9,469 nucleotides of DNA from G026625185 sp963727835 (GCA_963727835.1 CAVSIB010000014.1:1-9469), one strand, 5' to 3'; shown: positions 1-6,197, counted from the first letter of the stretch. A program made the numbers and translations. The notes: generated from the sequence alone by a model not told the origin.

Positions 1-51
1 CGCTTTTTGTTGCGCGTTTTATAAAAACCATATTATTATATAATAATAATC

Positions 52-135
52 GGAGGGATGGCCGAGTGGCTTAAGGCGGCGTGTTGAAAACCGCTTCTCA
101 GAAATGGGACGTGGGTTCGAATCCTACTCCCTCCG
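52..135 (+). tRNA. tRNA-Ser (anticodon UGA), anticodon stem one base short
   Basis: A class II (long variable arm) tRNA is visible. The 7-bp acceptor stem GGAGGGA (52-58) pairs with TCCCTCC (128-134) and discriminator G135 follows. The D arm is GCC...GGC, the T arm is GTGGG-TTCGAAT-CCTAC (111-127), and a short variable arm pairs TCTC with GGGA. The anticodon loop reads GTTGAAA, giving UGA (serine). CCA is not encoded. Oddity: the anticodon stem as written (GGCGT against ACCGC) has two mismatches. Adding one G after GCG would give GCGGT, which pairs perfectly with ACCGC, so a base seems to be missing. A possible promoter lies just upstream (TTGTTG at 7-12, TATTAT at 31-36, 18-bp spacer). Type and serine identity are firm; functionality as written is uncertain. 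Confidence 0.85.
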
Positions 136-306
136 TTTTCTTATGTTCGTGGTTTTGAAATCTTTTCCTACTTGACACGGAACGTATAAAAATGAAATAT
201 TTTCTTTTTTCCCTGGAGATGATAAGGAATCCAGCAAAAAAAACGATTCTCTGTCAACTATCGGGAAAAACTATATCTTTGCGAAAGAACTAAAAATGCA
301 ATCAGC

Positions 307-396
307 GGAGAGATGGCCGAGTAGGTCGAAGGCGCTCGCCTGCTAAGCGAGTGTATGCCGAAAGGTGTACCGAGGGTTCGAATCCCTCTCTCTCCG
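307..396 (+). tRNA. tRNA-Ser (anticodon GCU)
   Basis: This is a complete class II serine tRNA of 90 nt. Acceptor strands GGAGAGA (307-313) and TCTCTCC (389-395) pair perfectly and G396 is the discriminator. The anticodon stem-loop is CTCGC-CTGCTAA-GCGAG with anticodon GCT, reading AGC/AGU serine codons. The T arm is GAGGG-TTCGAAT-CCCTC (372-388) and a long variable arm lies between. No CCA is encoded. It follows the tRNA-Ser(UGA) gene by 171 bases, a spacer holding possible but weak promoters of its own (TTGACA at 172-177; TATATC at 272-277), so it could be transcribed separately. Confidence 0.97.
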
Positions 397-926
397 CCAT
401 ATAATTTTTGTTCCTACCTTTATTTTCCGCTAAAAAAAATCTTTACCATGCTGATAATCAAATAAAAGACATTCTTGCCCCCCCTTACCCACTATTTTTT
501 AATGAGATCAAGAGAGCTTACATCTTTTTTAATCCGCCGGGTTTTCAACGCGATGATAATCAGGTATCAGGTGTATTCTTGCCGGTTTTTTAGGAGGCGC
601 AAACATCATAAGGTAAACAAGAAATGAATAAAAATCAAGATAAAATAAGGGGCTTTTTCGTAAGCACAAGGAAGCGACGAGACACGATCGCCACTCTTTT
701 TGCCCGCGTTACTAGCACCCTTGATGAGGCACAACGTTCGGGAGAAAGTCAGATGGGGTCAGAAAAAGGAGGGGCTTTCTTTTTGATTCGGGCGATGTTC
801 TGCAGAAGACGGTTTGTCCTTGGGCAATAAAAAAACTTCACGCCCAAGATGTTAATCACGACTTCAGGCTTTTTTAAAAATTTCCGCAGAAAAAATGGCT
901 GACCCCGAAGGGCATTGAGCGATTTC
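397..926. other. Intergenic stretch without a convincing gene
   Basis: No reading frame here has convincing protein features. The longest, at 624-830 on the plus strand (68 codons, starting MNKNQDKIRGFF), has only a poor ribosome site and resembles no family I know; the AGGAGG at 591-596 is not followed by a start codon at usable spacing. Visible structures are a spaced direct repeat (TGATAATCA...ATTCTTGCC at 452-479 and 554-583), a 7-bp inverted repeat CTTGGGC/GCCCAAG (819-825 and 842-848), and an inverted pair GGGGTCAG (near 754-761) / CTGACCCC (near 900-907) that might be remnants of a REP-like element. It may be a decayed gene or leader; I cannot tell which. Confidence 0.5.
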
Positions 927-1325
927 TTAGCGTTCTTTTTGTACGGGCCACTGGTTTCTCTCTTTGAGAACCTCCCGGAAGGCTTTAAGGGCAGAGTTAA
1001 CCACTGGCATCCCCGCGTAGGTTGCCATCTGGAACATTACTTCCGCAATTTCTTCAGGAGAACATCCAACATTCAATCCGGCGTAGATATGTAATTTTAG
1101 TTCATCGGTCCGTTCAAGCACAGTGAGGGCGGCAATGGTCGTGAGCTGTCGAATTTTGTGTGGAATCTTCTCGTGAGCGTACAGGTGCCCGGTGATAAAA
1201 AGAGAAAATTCCCGGGCCAAATCTGGATCAAAGGCCTGCCAAAGTTCGTAGGGCCTTTCGCCTCTCCAGCCCTTAAAATAAAGGTCAGCGGTCTTTTTGG
1301 TTTTTTCTTTTATTTCTTGCGTCAT
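927..1325 (-). CDS. Carboxymuconolactone decarboxylase (CMD/AhpD-like) family protein
   Basis: The 132-aa product is a CMD-family protein. The core at residues 54-120 contains KIRQLTTIAALTVL, then ERTDELKLHIYAGLNVG, CSPEEIAEVMFQMATYAG and a closing NSALKAFREVL, the order found in PcaC-like 4-carboxymuconolactone decarboxylases. His79 in LKLHI is kept. There is only one cysteine (Cys88), not the CxxC pair of AhpD peroxidase partners, so a redox AhpD role is unlikely. Members act as small oligomeric cytoplasmic enzymes; many are uncharacterised, so the substrate is unknown. I place the start at MTQEIKE: AGGTGA precedes it at good spacing, and a longer in-frame version would run back across the promoter at 1411-1439. 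It is divergent from gcdA, but no other protocatechuate-pathway gene is nearby, so a pcaC name is not justified. Confidence 0.88.
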   Translation of the reverse strand: MTQEIKEKTKKTADLYFKGWRGERPYELWQAFDPDLAREFSLFITGHLYAHEKIPHKIRQLTTIAALTVLERTDELKLHIYAGLNVGCSPEEIAEVMFQMATYAGMPVVNSALKAFREVLKERNQWPVQKER

Positions 1326-1410
1326 AGGTTCACCTTGTATTTCCTGTTTTCTCCATTTATAATAAGAAGCGATTAGATAAATAGGCCGAGTCTGCCTTGA
1401 ACTGGTTGGA

Positions 1411-1439
1411 AGTATAGGGTTCTCAAAAAGAAGTGTCAA
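1411..1439 (-). promoter_or_regulatory. Sigma70-type promoter of the CMD-family gene
   Basis: On the minus strand TTGACA (1439-1434) is followed after exactly 17 bases by TATACT (1416-1411). This is a near-consensus promoter and predicts a leader of roughly 80 nt before the start at 1325. It supports the shorter start for the CMD-family protein. Confidence 0.75.
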
Positions 1440-1669
1440 GGAAAGAACCTTTTCTTTTACAGGATGTAAAATAAACTGGCAGAACATTTTTAATAATAAA
1501 AGTTTTTTCTTTTACCTCTTGACCTTAATTACTCGTTAAAATTAAGGAACTTGTTAGTTCTCGCTTAAAAAATCCCTTGGCATACCAGTTGCTCTCTTTG
1601 CCTAGGAAGGATGACCGGATAGTAAGAAAAAGTCAGACAAAAGATTTTTAGCCTTATTTTTTAATAGAC

Positions 1670-1697
1670 TTGACAAGGTAAAATGAAATGATAAAGT
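1670..1697 (+). promoter_or_regulatory. Probable sigma70 promoter of gcdA
   Basis: A perfect TTGACA box lies at 1670-1675. With a 16-bp spacer the -10 would be TAAAGT (1692-1697), matching four of six consensus bases. Transcription would then start inside the palindrome at 1697-1714. The -35 is clear; the -10 assignment is less sure. Confidence 0.55.
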
Positions 1698-1714
1698 GAA
1701 TGACTGCTCATTCA
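1697..1714. promoter_or_regulatory. TetR/FadR-type operator palindrome upstream of gcdA
   Basis: TGAATGA-CTGC-TCATTCA is a perfect inverted repeat with 7-bp arms and a 4-bp centre. The arms match the TGAATGA-N4-TCATTCA pattern known for acyl-CoA-responsive TetR-family repressors such as Bacillus FadR. It sits immediately downstream of, and touching, the predicted -10 of gcdA, where a bound repressor would block initiation. Inference: gcdA is repressed until an acyl-CoA pathway intermediate accumulates. No regulator gene is in the window. Confidence 0.7.
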
Positions 1715-1751
1715 TTGTTACATCCAATAATTACATAAGGAGGTATGATTA

Positions 1752-3485
1752 ATGCGACCATATTTTGAAAAAATGACAGACCTTGGGAAGCCACTCTCTG
1801 ATGCCCAGAAAAAACGGATGGAAGAAAGTGTTAAACAAATAAAAGAAGTTGAAAAGGAACTGGCGGAAGCGGTAGCGAAGGTTAAGAGTGCCGGCATTCC
1901 GGCCGAGACCCTTAAGAAACGGGGTGAATGGACCGTGTATCAAAGGCTCGAGTATATCCTTGATCCCGGAACGTGGTGTCCACTCCATACCCTGTATGAT
2001 CCAATGGAAGAGGAATCAGGCACAACCGGCGTTGTCGATGGATTAGGAAGGATAGGCGGCAAATGGGCGGTTATTATTGGGTTTGATAATAAGGTGATGG
2101 CTGGAGCTTGGATTGCTGGTCAGGCAGAGAATATTTTACGGGTGACTGACATATCCAAGAGACTTCATGTTCCTTTAGTCTGGTTGGTAAACTGCAGTGG
2201 CGTGAAACTCCCGGAGCAGGAAAAAGTTTACGCCAACCGGCGAGGAAGTGGTACCACTTTTTTCAGACATGCGGAGCTGGAGAAATTGGGCATTCCGGTC
2301 CTCGCGGGTATCTGGGGAACGAACCCAGCTGGAGGAGGTTATCAGGGAATAAGCCCTACCTACCTTTTAGCTCATAAGAACTGCAACATTGCCGTGGGCG
2401 GCGCGGGAATCGTAAGCGGAATGAGCCCCAAAGGAACTTTTGATGTTGAAGGGGCGGAACAAATCATTAACGCTACGAAAAATTTTAAGGAAGTTCCTCC
2501 GGGACGGGTAGAGATTCATTACAATTCTACTGGTTTCTTTAAGGCAGTGTATGATACCGAAGAAGGGGTTTTAGATGGCCTGAAAGACCTTATGAAAGGG
2601 ATGCCTGCCTATGACTCTAAATTTTTCCAGGTGGCAGAACCAAAAAAACCCCGTTTATCTCCTGGCGAAATTGAATACTTTGTTCCCTTTAACCAGAAGA
2701 TGGCCTACAGTTTTGAAGAGATTCTTGCCCGACTTACGGATAATAGTGAACACATGGAGTTTAGACCTGACTATGGGTTCGAAGTTTACACGGGGTTAGC
2801 AAAGATCGATGGTTTTTTAGTTGGGATCATTGGAAATCGTCAGGGACTTTTGCCCAAAGGGTATCCTGAATATGCCCCTTATCCGGGGATTGGCGGCAAA
2901 CTCTATCGGCAGGGATTGATTAAGATGAATGAGTTTGTAACCCTCTGCGGAAGAGACCGGGTCCCGATTATTTGGTTTCAGGATACTTCCGGGATTGATG
3001 TAGGAGACATTGCTGAGAAAGCTGAGCTCTTGGGGTTAGGTCAATCGCTGATTTATTCGATCGAGCAAACTGATGTTCCCCAAATGTTGGTTGTTTTAAG
3101 GAAGGGGACCGCAGCCGCTCATTACATCATGGGAGGCCCCACCGCGAATAACCATAATGCCTTTACTCTCGGAACTCCCACAACCGAAATTTACGTCATG
3201 CATGGCGAGACGGCGTCAGTTGCCTCTTTTGCTCGAAGGCTCGTGAAAGACAAAGAGGCTGGTAAGCCGTTACAGCCGATTATTGATAAAATGAATGCTT
3301 TGGCGGTAGAGTATTATCAAAAATCCCGACCAGCTTACTGTGCCAAAACCGGATTTGTTGATGAGGTAGTTTCTTATGCGGATATCCGGAAGTATCTGGT
3401 GGCCTTTACCAATTGTGTCTATCAGAACCCGCTTTCACTCTGTCCTCACCACCATATGATGCTTCCGAGAATCATAAAAGGGTAA
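1752..3485 (+). CDS. gcdA: Glutaconyl-CoA decarboxylase alpha (carboxyltransferase) subunit
   Basis: This 577-aa protein closely follows the known GcdA carboxyltransferase of Acidaminococcus, also in length (about 587 aa there). GcdA moves the carboxyl group of glutaconyl-CoA to the biotin of a carrier subunit, giving crotonyl-CoA; in the complete enzyme a membrane subunit decarboxylates the carboxybiotin and pumps Na+. An N-terminal helical part (1-45) is followed by two crotonase-fold carboxyltransferase halves. The first holds LVNCSGVKLPEQEKVY (145-160), GTNPAGGGYQGISPT (189-203) and GGAGIVSGMSPKG (216-228). The second holds GIGGKLYRQGLIKMNEFVTL (379-398), TSGIDVGDIAEKAELLGLG (412-430), LRKGTAAAHY (449-458) and the KSRP..CAKTGFVDEVV end region. 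A strong ribosome site (TAAGGAGGT) precedes the ATG at 1752. An ATG at 1745 is in another frame. The frame is intact. No gcdB, gcdC or gcdD lies nearby, so partners must be encoded elsewhere or the protein works on a related acyl-CoA. Context with the FadR-like operator fits glutarate or aromatic acyl-CoA degradation. Confidence 0.93.
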   Translation: MRPYFEKMTDLGKPLSDAQKKRMEESVKQIKEVEKELAEAVAKVKSAGIPAETLKKRGEWTVYQRLEYILDPGTWCPLHTLYDPMEEESGTTGVVDGLGRIGGKWAVIIGFDNKVMAGAWIAGQAENILRVTDISKRLHVPLVWLVNCSGVKLPEQEKVYANRRGSGTTFFRHAELEKLGIPVLAGIWGTNPAGGGYQGISPTYLLAHKNCNIAVGGAGIVSGMSPKGTFDVEGAEQIINATKNFKEVPPGRVEIHYNSTGFFKAVYDTEEGVLDGLKDLMKGMPAYDSKFFQVAEPKKPRLSPGEIEYFVPFNQKMAYSFEEILARLTDNSEHMEFRPDYGFEVYTGLAKIDGFLVGIIGNRQGLLPKGYPEYAPYPGIGGKLYRQGLIKMNEFVTLCGRDRVPIIWFQDTSGIDVGDIAEKAELLGLGQSLIYSIEQTDVPQMLVVLRKGTAAAHYIMGGPTANNHNAFTLGTPTTEIYVMHGETASVASFARRLVKDKEAGKPLQPIIDKMNALAVEYYQKSRPAYCAKTGFVDEVVSYADIRKYLVAFTNCVYQNPLSLCPHHHMMLPRIIKG

Positions 3486-3528
3486 AAAAGCCCTCGATAA
3501 AGGGCAAGGATAATTTTGCTTTAAAAAT

Positions 3529-3568
3529 TTTCGCCGAGAAGTTTTTCTGCTGAAACTTCTCGGCGAAA
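3529..3568. terminator. Long hairpin between gcdA and the ferredoxin gene, likely bidirectional terminator
   Basis: A perfect 16-bp inverted repeat (3529-3544 and 3553-3568) with an 8-base loop lies in the convergent gap and reaches the edge of the ferredoxin stop codon. On the minus strand it is followed by a run of five T residues, so it best terminates the nfu-ferredoxin transcript. On the plus strand only short T runs follow. A smaller hairpin GCCCT/AGGGC (3490-3505) stands right after gcdA. Confidence 0.75.
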
Positions 3569-3763
3569 TTATTCATCTTCCCAGCCGATGCATTCTGCTG
3601 GGCATTCGTTTATTGTTTCCTGAATTTTGCTTTATTCGTCACCCTTGGGGTCAATTATCTCAGATACCCCTTCATCATTCAAAGTAAATACCTTGGGTGC
3701 GATTTCCGCACATAGCCCACACCCAATGCATTTTTCCTGATCAATATAGAGTCCCCGCTTCAT
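3569..3763 (-). pseudogene. Monocluster [4Fe-4S] ferredoxin interrupted by an in-frame TAA
   Basis: Reading from ATG at 3763 gives a 64-residue ferredoxin with an in-frame TAA at codon 44 (3632-3634). The first part has CIGCGLC (Cys12, 15, 18) followed by PKVF and an acidic loop. After the stop the same frame continues through ECPAECIGW, with Cys54 followed by proline as the fourth cluster ligand, and ends in a normal TAA at 3569. This is the C-x2-C-x2-C...C-P plan of small single-cluster ferredoxins that carry electrons in the cytoplasm. Termination at codon 44 would remove the fourth ligand, so the gene as written is probably non-functional, or one base is wrong (for example GAA read as TAA). 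The start is backed by GGAGGGG just upstream. It lies 39 bases downstream of nfu on the same strand. TAA ends other genes here, so recoding is unlikely. Confidence 0.85.
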
Positions 3764-3802
3764 AAACACCCCTCCTTTTTCTTATCGAAGGCAGTGTGCT
3801 GT

Positions 3803-4024
3803 TTAAACTGACTCCACCCGGATAGTTTGGGACACTTTTTCTTTCAATATTCGTTCAATACCTTGCTTAAGAGTCATTTGAGACATAGGGCAGCTACCGC
3901 AGGCGCCGGTAAGTTTAACTTTTACTACTCCCTGATCGCTTACGTCCACCAATTCTGCATCCCCACCATCAGCTTGAAGCGATGGTCTTATTTGATCTAA
4001 AACTTTTTTGACTTCTTCTTTCAT
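3803..4024 (-). CDS. nfu: Nfu-type iron-sulfur cluster scaffold (NifU C-terminal domain) protein
   Basis: The 73-aa protein is a stand-alone NifU C-terminal domain. It opens with a helix (EEVKKVLDQIRPSLQ), has the family signature ADGGDAELVDV (18-28) and the cluster-binding GACGSCPMS with Cys42 and Cys45, and ends with a helix and short strand. Nfu proteins bridge a [4Fe-4S] cluster between two monomers through this CxxC and hand it to client apoproteins. The size is usual for the minimal form. AAGGAG precedes the ATG at 4024 at good spacing. The ferredoxin gene follows 39 bases downstream in the same direction, so the two are probably one transcript and the ferredoxin is a plausible client. 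The frame is intact. Confidence 0.94.
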   Translation of the reverse strand: MKEEVKKVLDQIRPSLQADGGDAELVDVSDQGVVKVKLTGACGSCPMSQMTLKQGIERILKEKVSQTIRVESV

Positions 4025-4216
4025 GGTTTACTCCTTAGTGATAAAAAATTATCTATAACACAGTAATTGTTTGTTTATGAAAATCAAGTAAGAAAGTAAA
4101 AAAATCCCTACCAGAACTAAATTTAAAAGTCAATGGTCTGTTTTTTCTTTTAGTGACTTTCTGTGGTGGAGGGGAATCTAATGTATATGAATTGCAATCG
4201 GTCTGCGCTTCCCGAT

Positions 4217-4330
4217 CTAGTCTTTTTTAATCATAATGCGATAATAGGCTACCAGCACCGTTCCGACAATCAACACTCCGAAAATAATAAATAAAATTTT
4301 GATTTTTTAGCCATAAAAATCATCAGACAT
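4217..4330 (-). pseudogene. Remnant or miscalled frame of a tiny single-pass membrane protein
   Basis: From ATG at 4330 the frame reads seven residues, a TAA, then an uninterrupted membrane segment (ILFIIFGVLIVGTVLVAYY) and a basic tail MIKKD before TAG at 4217. A second ATG in another frame (start of MAKKSKFYLLF) lies just inside and would join the membrane segment after a one-base shift, giving a protein of about 32 aa with a short basic N-terminus, one membrane helix and a basic end. No convincing ribosome site is seen. Function unknown. It could be a real mini membrane protein damaged by one lesion, or chance hydrophobic AT-rich coding. Confidence 0.35.
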
Positions 4331-4437
4331 TTTACGGCTTTAATAATAGCACGAAATTACAAATCCGAGTATTTTTATGTTGTGGAAAAATTGTCAATCA
4401 AATACCTTTTTTCTCCTATTGTACAAAAAAGCAAAAA

Positions 4438-4463
4438 AATGGGATTACGCAAGTAATCCCATT
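4438..4463 (-). terminator. Intrinsic terminator of the SH3-lipoprotein transcription unit
   Basis: AATGGGATTAC (4438-4448) and GTAATCCCATT (4453-4463) form an 11-bp perfect stem; read on the plus strand the loop is the tetraloop GCAA (TTGC on the minus strand). On the minus strand the stem runs straight into a T-rich tail (seven T residues in all), the classical rho-independent layout. It lies 25 bases beyond the reconstructed stop of the SH3 lipoprotein gene, confirming that the region to its right is transcribed on the minus strand. Confidence 0.85.
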
Positions 4464-4487
4464 AGGTTAGGTTTTTATGCCTTTTAT

Positions 4488-4888
4488 TTATTCTTCTATT
4501 TCCACAAGGTCATTGCGGATTCAGCCAACTTCTTGGGATCCGTCCTCCATATCTAGTCTTTTACCTGGACCCAATAGGCATTCTCACCTATCTTTGATAC
4601 CTCCATACCACCTGAAAGTGTTGTTATACTAGAACCTGTTTAGAAGGCTCCGACCTCACATTGACAGCCTTGAATGTTGACTTTTGGGCTTGACTGTTTG
4701 AATCGGAACGGACTGATCGGCTATTGCTTTATTTTGTTTTCTTGCTCGGCTGTTTTATCCGCATTTTCCTTATTGATGGAGAGCCTGCGGTTGCCTTACC
4801 TATCGCTTGCCTAGTCTCACATCCTGACAATACAATAAGGGATGACAAGAAAAAAGATCACAACAATTTTTTTCTTTAACATCAACAT
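4488..4888 (-). pseudogene. SH3-domain lipoprotein gene broken by several frame changes
   Basis: No single frame is open, but joining the minus-strand frames gives a coherent protein of about 130 aa. It starts at ATG 4888 (AAGGA upstream) with MLMLKKKIVVIFFL, then after a one-base shift continues SSLIVLSGC, a clear lipobox, followed by ETRQAIGKATAG. Another frame gives a charged segment (INKENADKTAEQENKIKQ). Then come pieces of a bacterial SH3 domain: FKAVNVRSEPSKQ, SSITTLSGGMEVSKIGENAYW and VQVK, and an end with AESAMT and LVEIEE before TAA at 4488. The expected product is an outer- or inner-membrane lipoprotein with a periplasmic SH3 domain, a fold often used to bind peptidoglycan or peptides. 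The first shift lies in a six-T run, where five would restore the frame. It sits 41 bases downstream of the His/Gly-rich gene and ends at a terminator. It may be a true pseudogene or suffer read errors. Confidence 0.7.
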
Positions 4889-4929
4889 GGGTTCCTTCTT
4901 CACCGCTGGTGTTTCTTTTTGTTATCATC

Positions 4930-5797
4930 CTATTGCTGATGTTTCCCTTTATGGTCCCCACCTTGATGTAGGATGGCCCCCGCCTTGTTGATGATGATGG
5001 CCCCCGCCTGGATGCACTGGATGGCCCCCGCCTGGATGACTGGATGGCCCCCACCTGGATGGCCCTCGCCTTGGATGCTCACTGGATGGCCCCCGCCTTG
5101 CTGGCCCACTGGATGGTCACCTGGATGGCCCTCACCTGGATGGTGTCACGGATGGCCCTAGCTGGATGGTCCCCACCTGTGCTTAGGATGACTGGATGGG
5201 CCACACCCGGAGGTGACTGGTGGCCCCCACCTTGCTGGTGTCTTGGATGTTGCTGGCGATAATGCTCGATATGATGCATTCTGTCTCGCCTTACATCACC
5301 TCGCATCTCATTCCTGTACCAGTTCTGATGATGCCAATATCGATCCCTTTCCCATTCTCTCCAATGGGAATAATATTCGCCATAATGTATCCTATGATAT
5401 CCTGGAGGAAGAAAAAGAGAGTATTCTAGCGGTACGCTCAGGATTATTGGCGGGATAATACCGATTCCAATAACCGCCCAGGAACCGTTATAAGCCGGGG
5501 AACTGAACCAGATACCGCCGTAATTGCGATACCACACGCCTTGATAGACGTATACGCCTACCATGCTTGGCACCATGTAGACGTACTGAATCTGGATACT
5601 GTTCGCTGGGTACTACCGCAAGGTCAGGCGGTCTTGACTTCCAGTGGGGGCGGAGCTGACACCTCTCCATTTGGAGCTTCCTGATCATTTCCGTACCCTT
5701 CTTCATCTGAAGTTTCCTGAGCAAATCCGTACCCTGCAAAACAAAAAATTGCAATCAATACAAAAGAAAAAAAGAGGGCACTCCAATGTTTTTTCAT
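4930..5797 (-). pseudogene. Exported protein with aromatic core and Gly/His-rich repeat tail, frame broken several times
   Basis: ATG at 5797 follows AAAGGAGAGAA. The first 26 residues (MKKHWSALFFSFVLIAIFC, then FAGYGFAQ) are a typical signal peptide, followed by an acidic, Pro-rich stretch ending PPPLEVK. The frame then changes twice: RPPDLAVVPS in one frame, then QYVYMVPSMVGVYVYQGVW in the next, which stays open to 5079. This core (YRNYGGIWFSSPAYNGSW, PPGYHRIHYGEY, HWREWERDRYWH) resembles a family of uncharacterised exported proteins in Geobacter-like bacteria that share the V-P...VYVYQGxWYR pattern. After 5300 the protein turns His/Gln/Gly rich and enters a DNA repeat coding GGGHP units; further shifts are needed to keep that reading until the ending HQGGDHKGKHQQ and TAG at 4930. 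Metal binding by the tail is inference. A TATAAT box (5914-5909, minus) may belong to its promoter. With the SH3 lipoprotein gene it forms a two-gene envelope unit. Confidence 0.65.
4971..5234. repeat. Degenerate tandem repeat coding Gly-Gly-Gly-His-Pro units
   Basis: About a dozen imperfect copies of a 15-24 bp unit lie head to tail; the plus-strand core is GGATGGCCCCCGCCT. On the minus strand one frame reads GGGHP/GEGHP/GGDHP, while the other two read QAGAI and RRGPSS. Spacing between units varies and is not always a multiple of three, so the Gly/His frame is lost and regained. Such a repeat is prone to slippage and also to assembly error. It lies wholly within the tail of the exported protein gene. 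Confidence 0.85.
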
Positions 5798-6105
5798 TTC
5801 TCTCCTTTCTTTGAGTTTTATAGTTTAAAGTTTATAACGCATGGGCTTCTGGGCCTATTTATAAATCTCTGACCTCCTTTCTTGGGAGGATTTTTTGTCA
5901 AATTGAAAATTATAACTATCCTATCATAAACAAGAATTTTATCAAAAAAGAATTTTAATTTTGGAGGGGAAGAAGGTGTCAACCAGGCAGAAAACACACT
6001 TTTGGGGGTTTTCTGCTACTATATTGTCCAAAAGACATTTTTTAAAAAATGATTGAAATTAAATAGGATTCATAGTAAAAAATGTAAAAAAATCTGTGCA
6101 ATGCG

Positions 6106-6136
6106 TTGTTATGAGAATGGCGATCATGCTTATATA
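6106..6136 (+). promoter_or_regulatory. Possible promoter of the adenosine deaminase gene
   Basis: TTGTTA (6106-6111) lies 18-19 bases upstream of overlapping -10 candidates TTATAT (6130-6135) and TATATA (6131-6136). Initiation from here would put the hairpin at 6140-6184 at the very 5' end of the transcript. The match is moderate and the spacing long. Confidence 0.4.
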
Positions 6137-6139
6137 TAG

Positions 6140-6192
6140 GGAGATAACCGATTATAATGATTGATTAGCCGTGATTTTATCTCCTGCTTTTT
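6140..6192 (+). promoter_or_regulatory. Leader hairpin with T run: possible attenuator ahead of the adenosine deaminase gene
   Basis: GGAGATAA (6140-6147) and TTATCTCC (6177-6184) are perfect 8-bp complements enclosing 29 bases, followed by TGC and a run of eight T residues. This has the form of an intrinsic terminator inside the leader, since no plus-strand gene lies upstream to be terminated. It could be an attenuator or riboswitch expression platform. I do not recognise a known riboswitch core in it. Confidence 0.45.
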
Positions 6193-6197
6193 TTTGG

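Noticed and set aside
624..830. 68-codon plus-strand frame after the tRNA genes
   Set aside because: Poor ribosome site, no recognisable protein features, and composition fits chance; described only as part of the intergenic stretch.
754..907. GGGGTCAG/CTGACCCC as ends of a mobile element
   Set aside because: Only 8 bp match, with no transposase trace and no target duplication visible.
1326..1487. 54-residue N-terminal extension of the CMD-family protein
   Set aside because: It would be encoded across the promoter at 1411-1439, shows no family similarity, and a good ribosome site stands before the inner ATG at 1325.
3632..3634. Stop-codon recoding in the ferredoxin
   Set aside because: TAA is not used for selenocysteine or pyrrolysine, and TAA ends gcdA and sir2 in the same window.
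4800..5054. Minus-strand frame rich in RRGPSS repeats
   Set aside because: It is the off-frame reading of the GGGHP repeat and then of the lipoprotein start; the lipobox and signal-like segment are in other frames.
4971..5234. CRISPR-like array
   Set aside because: Units are 15-24 bp, irregular, contiguous and coding, with no unique spacers of constant length.
4973..5262. Plus-strand frames with Trp/Pro repeats (for example MAPAW units)
   Set aside because: They are antisense readings of the tandem repeat within the exported protein gene, which has the ribosome site, signal peptide and terminator on the minus strand.
5977..6057. 26-codon frame with an SKRHFLK segment resembling a Tat motif
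   Set aside because: It stops two codons after the motif with no hydrophobic region; too short and unsupported.
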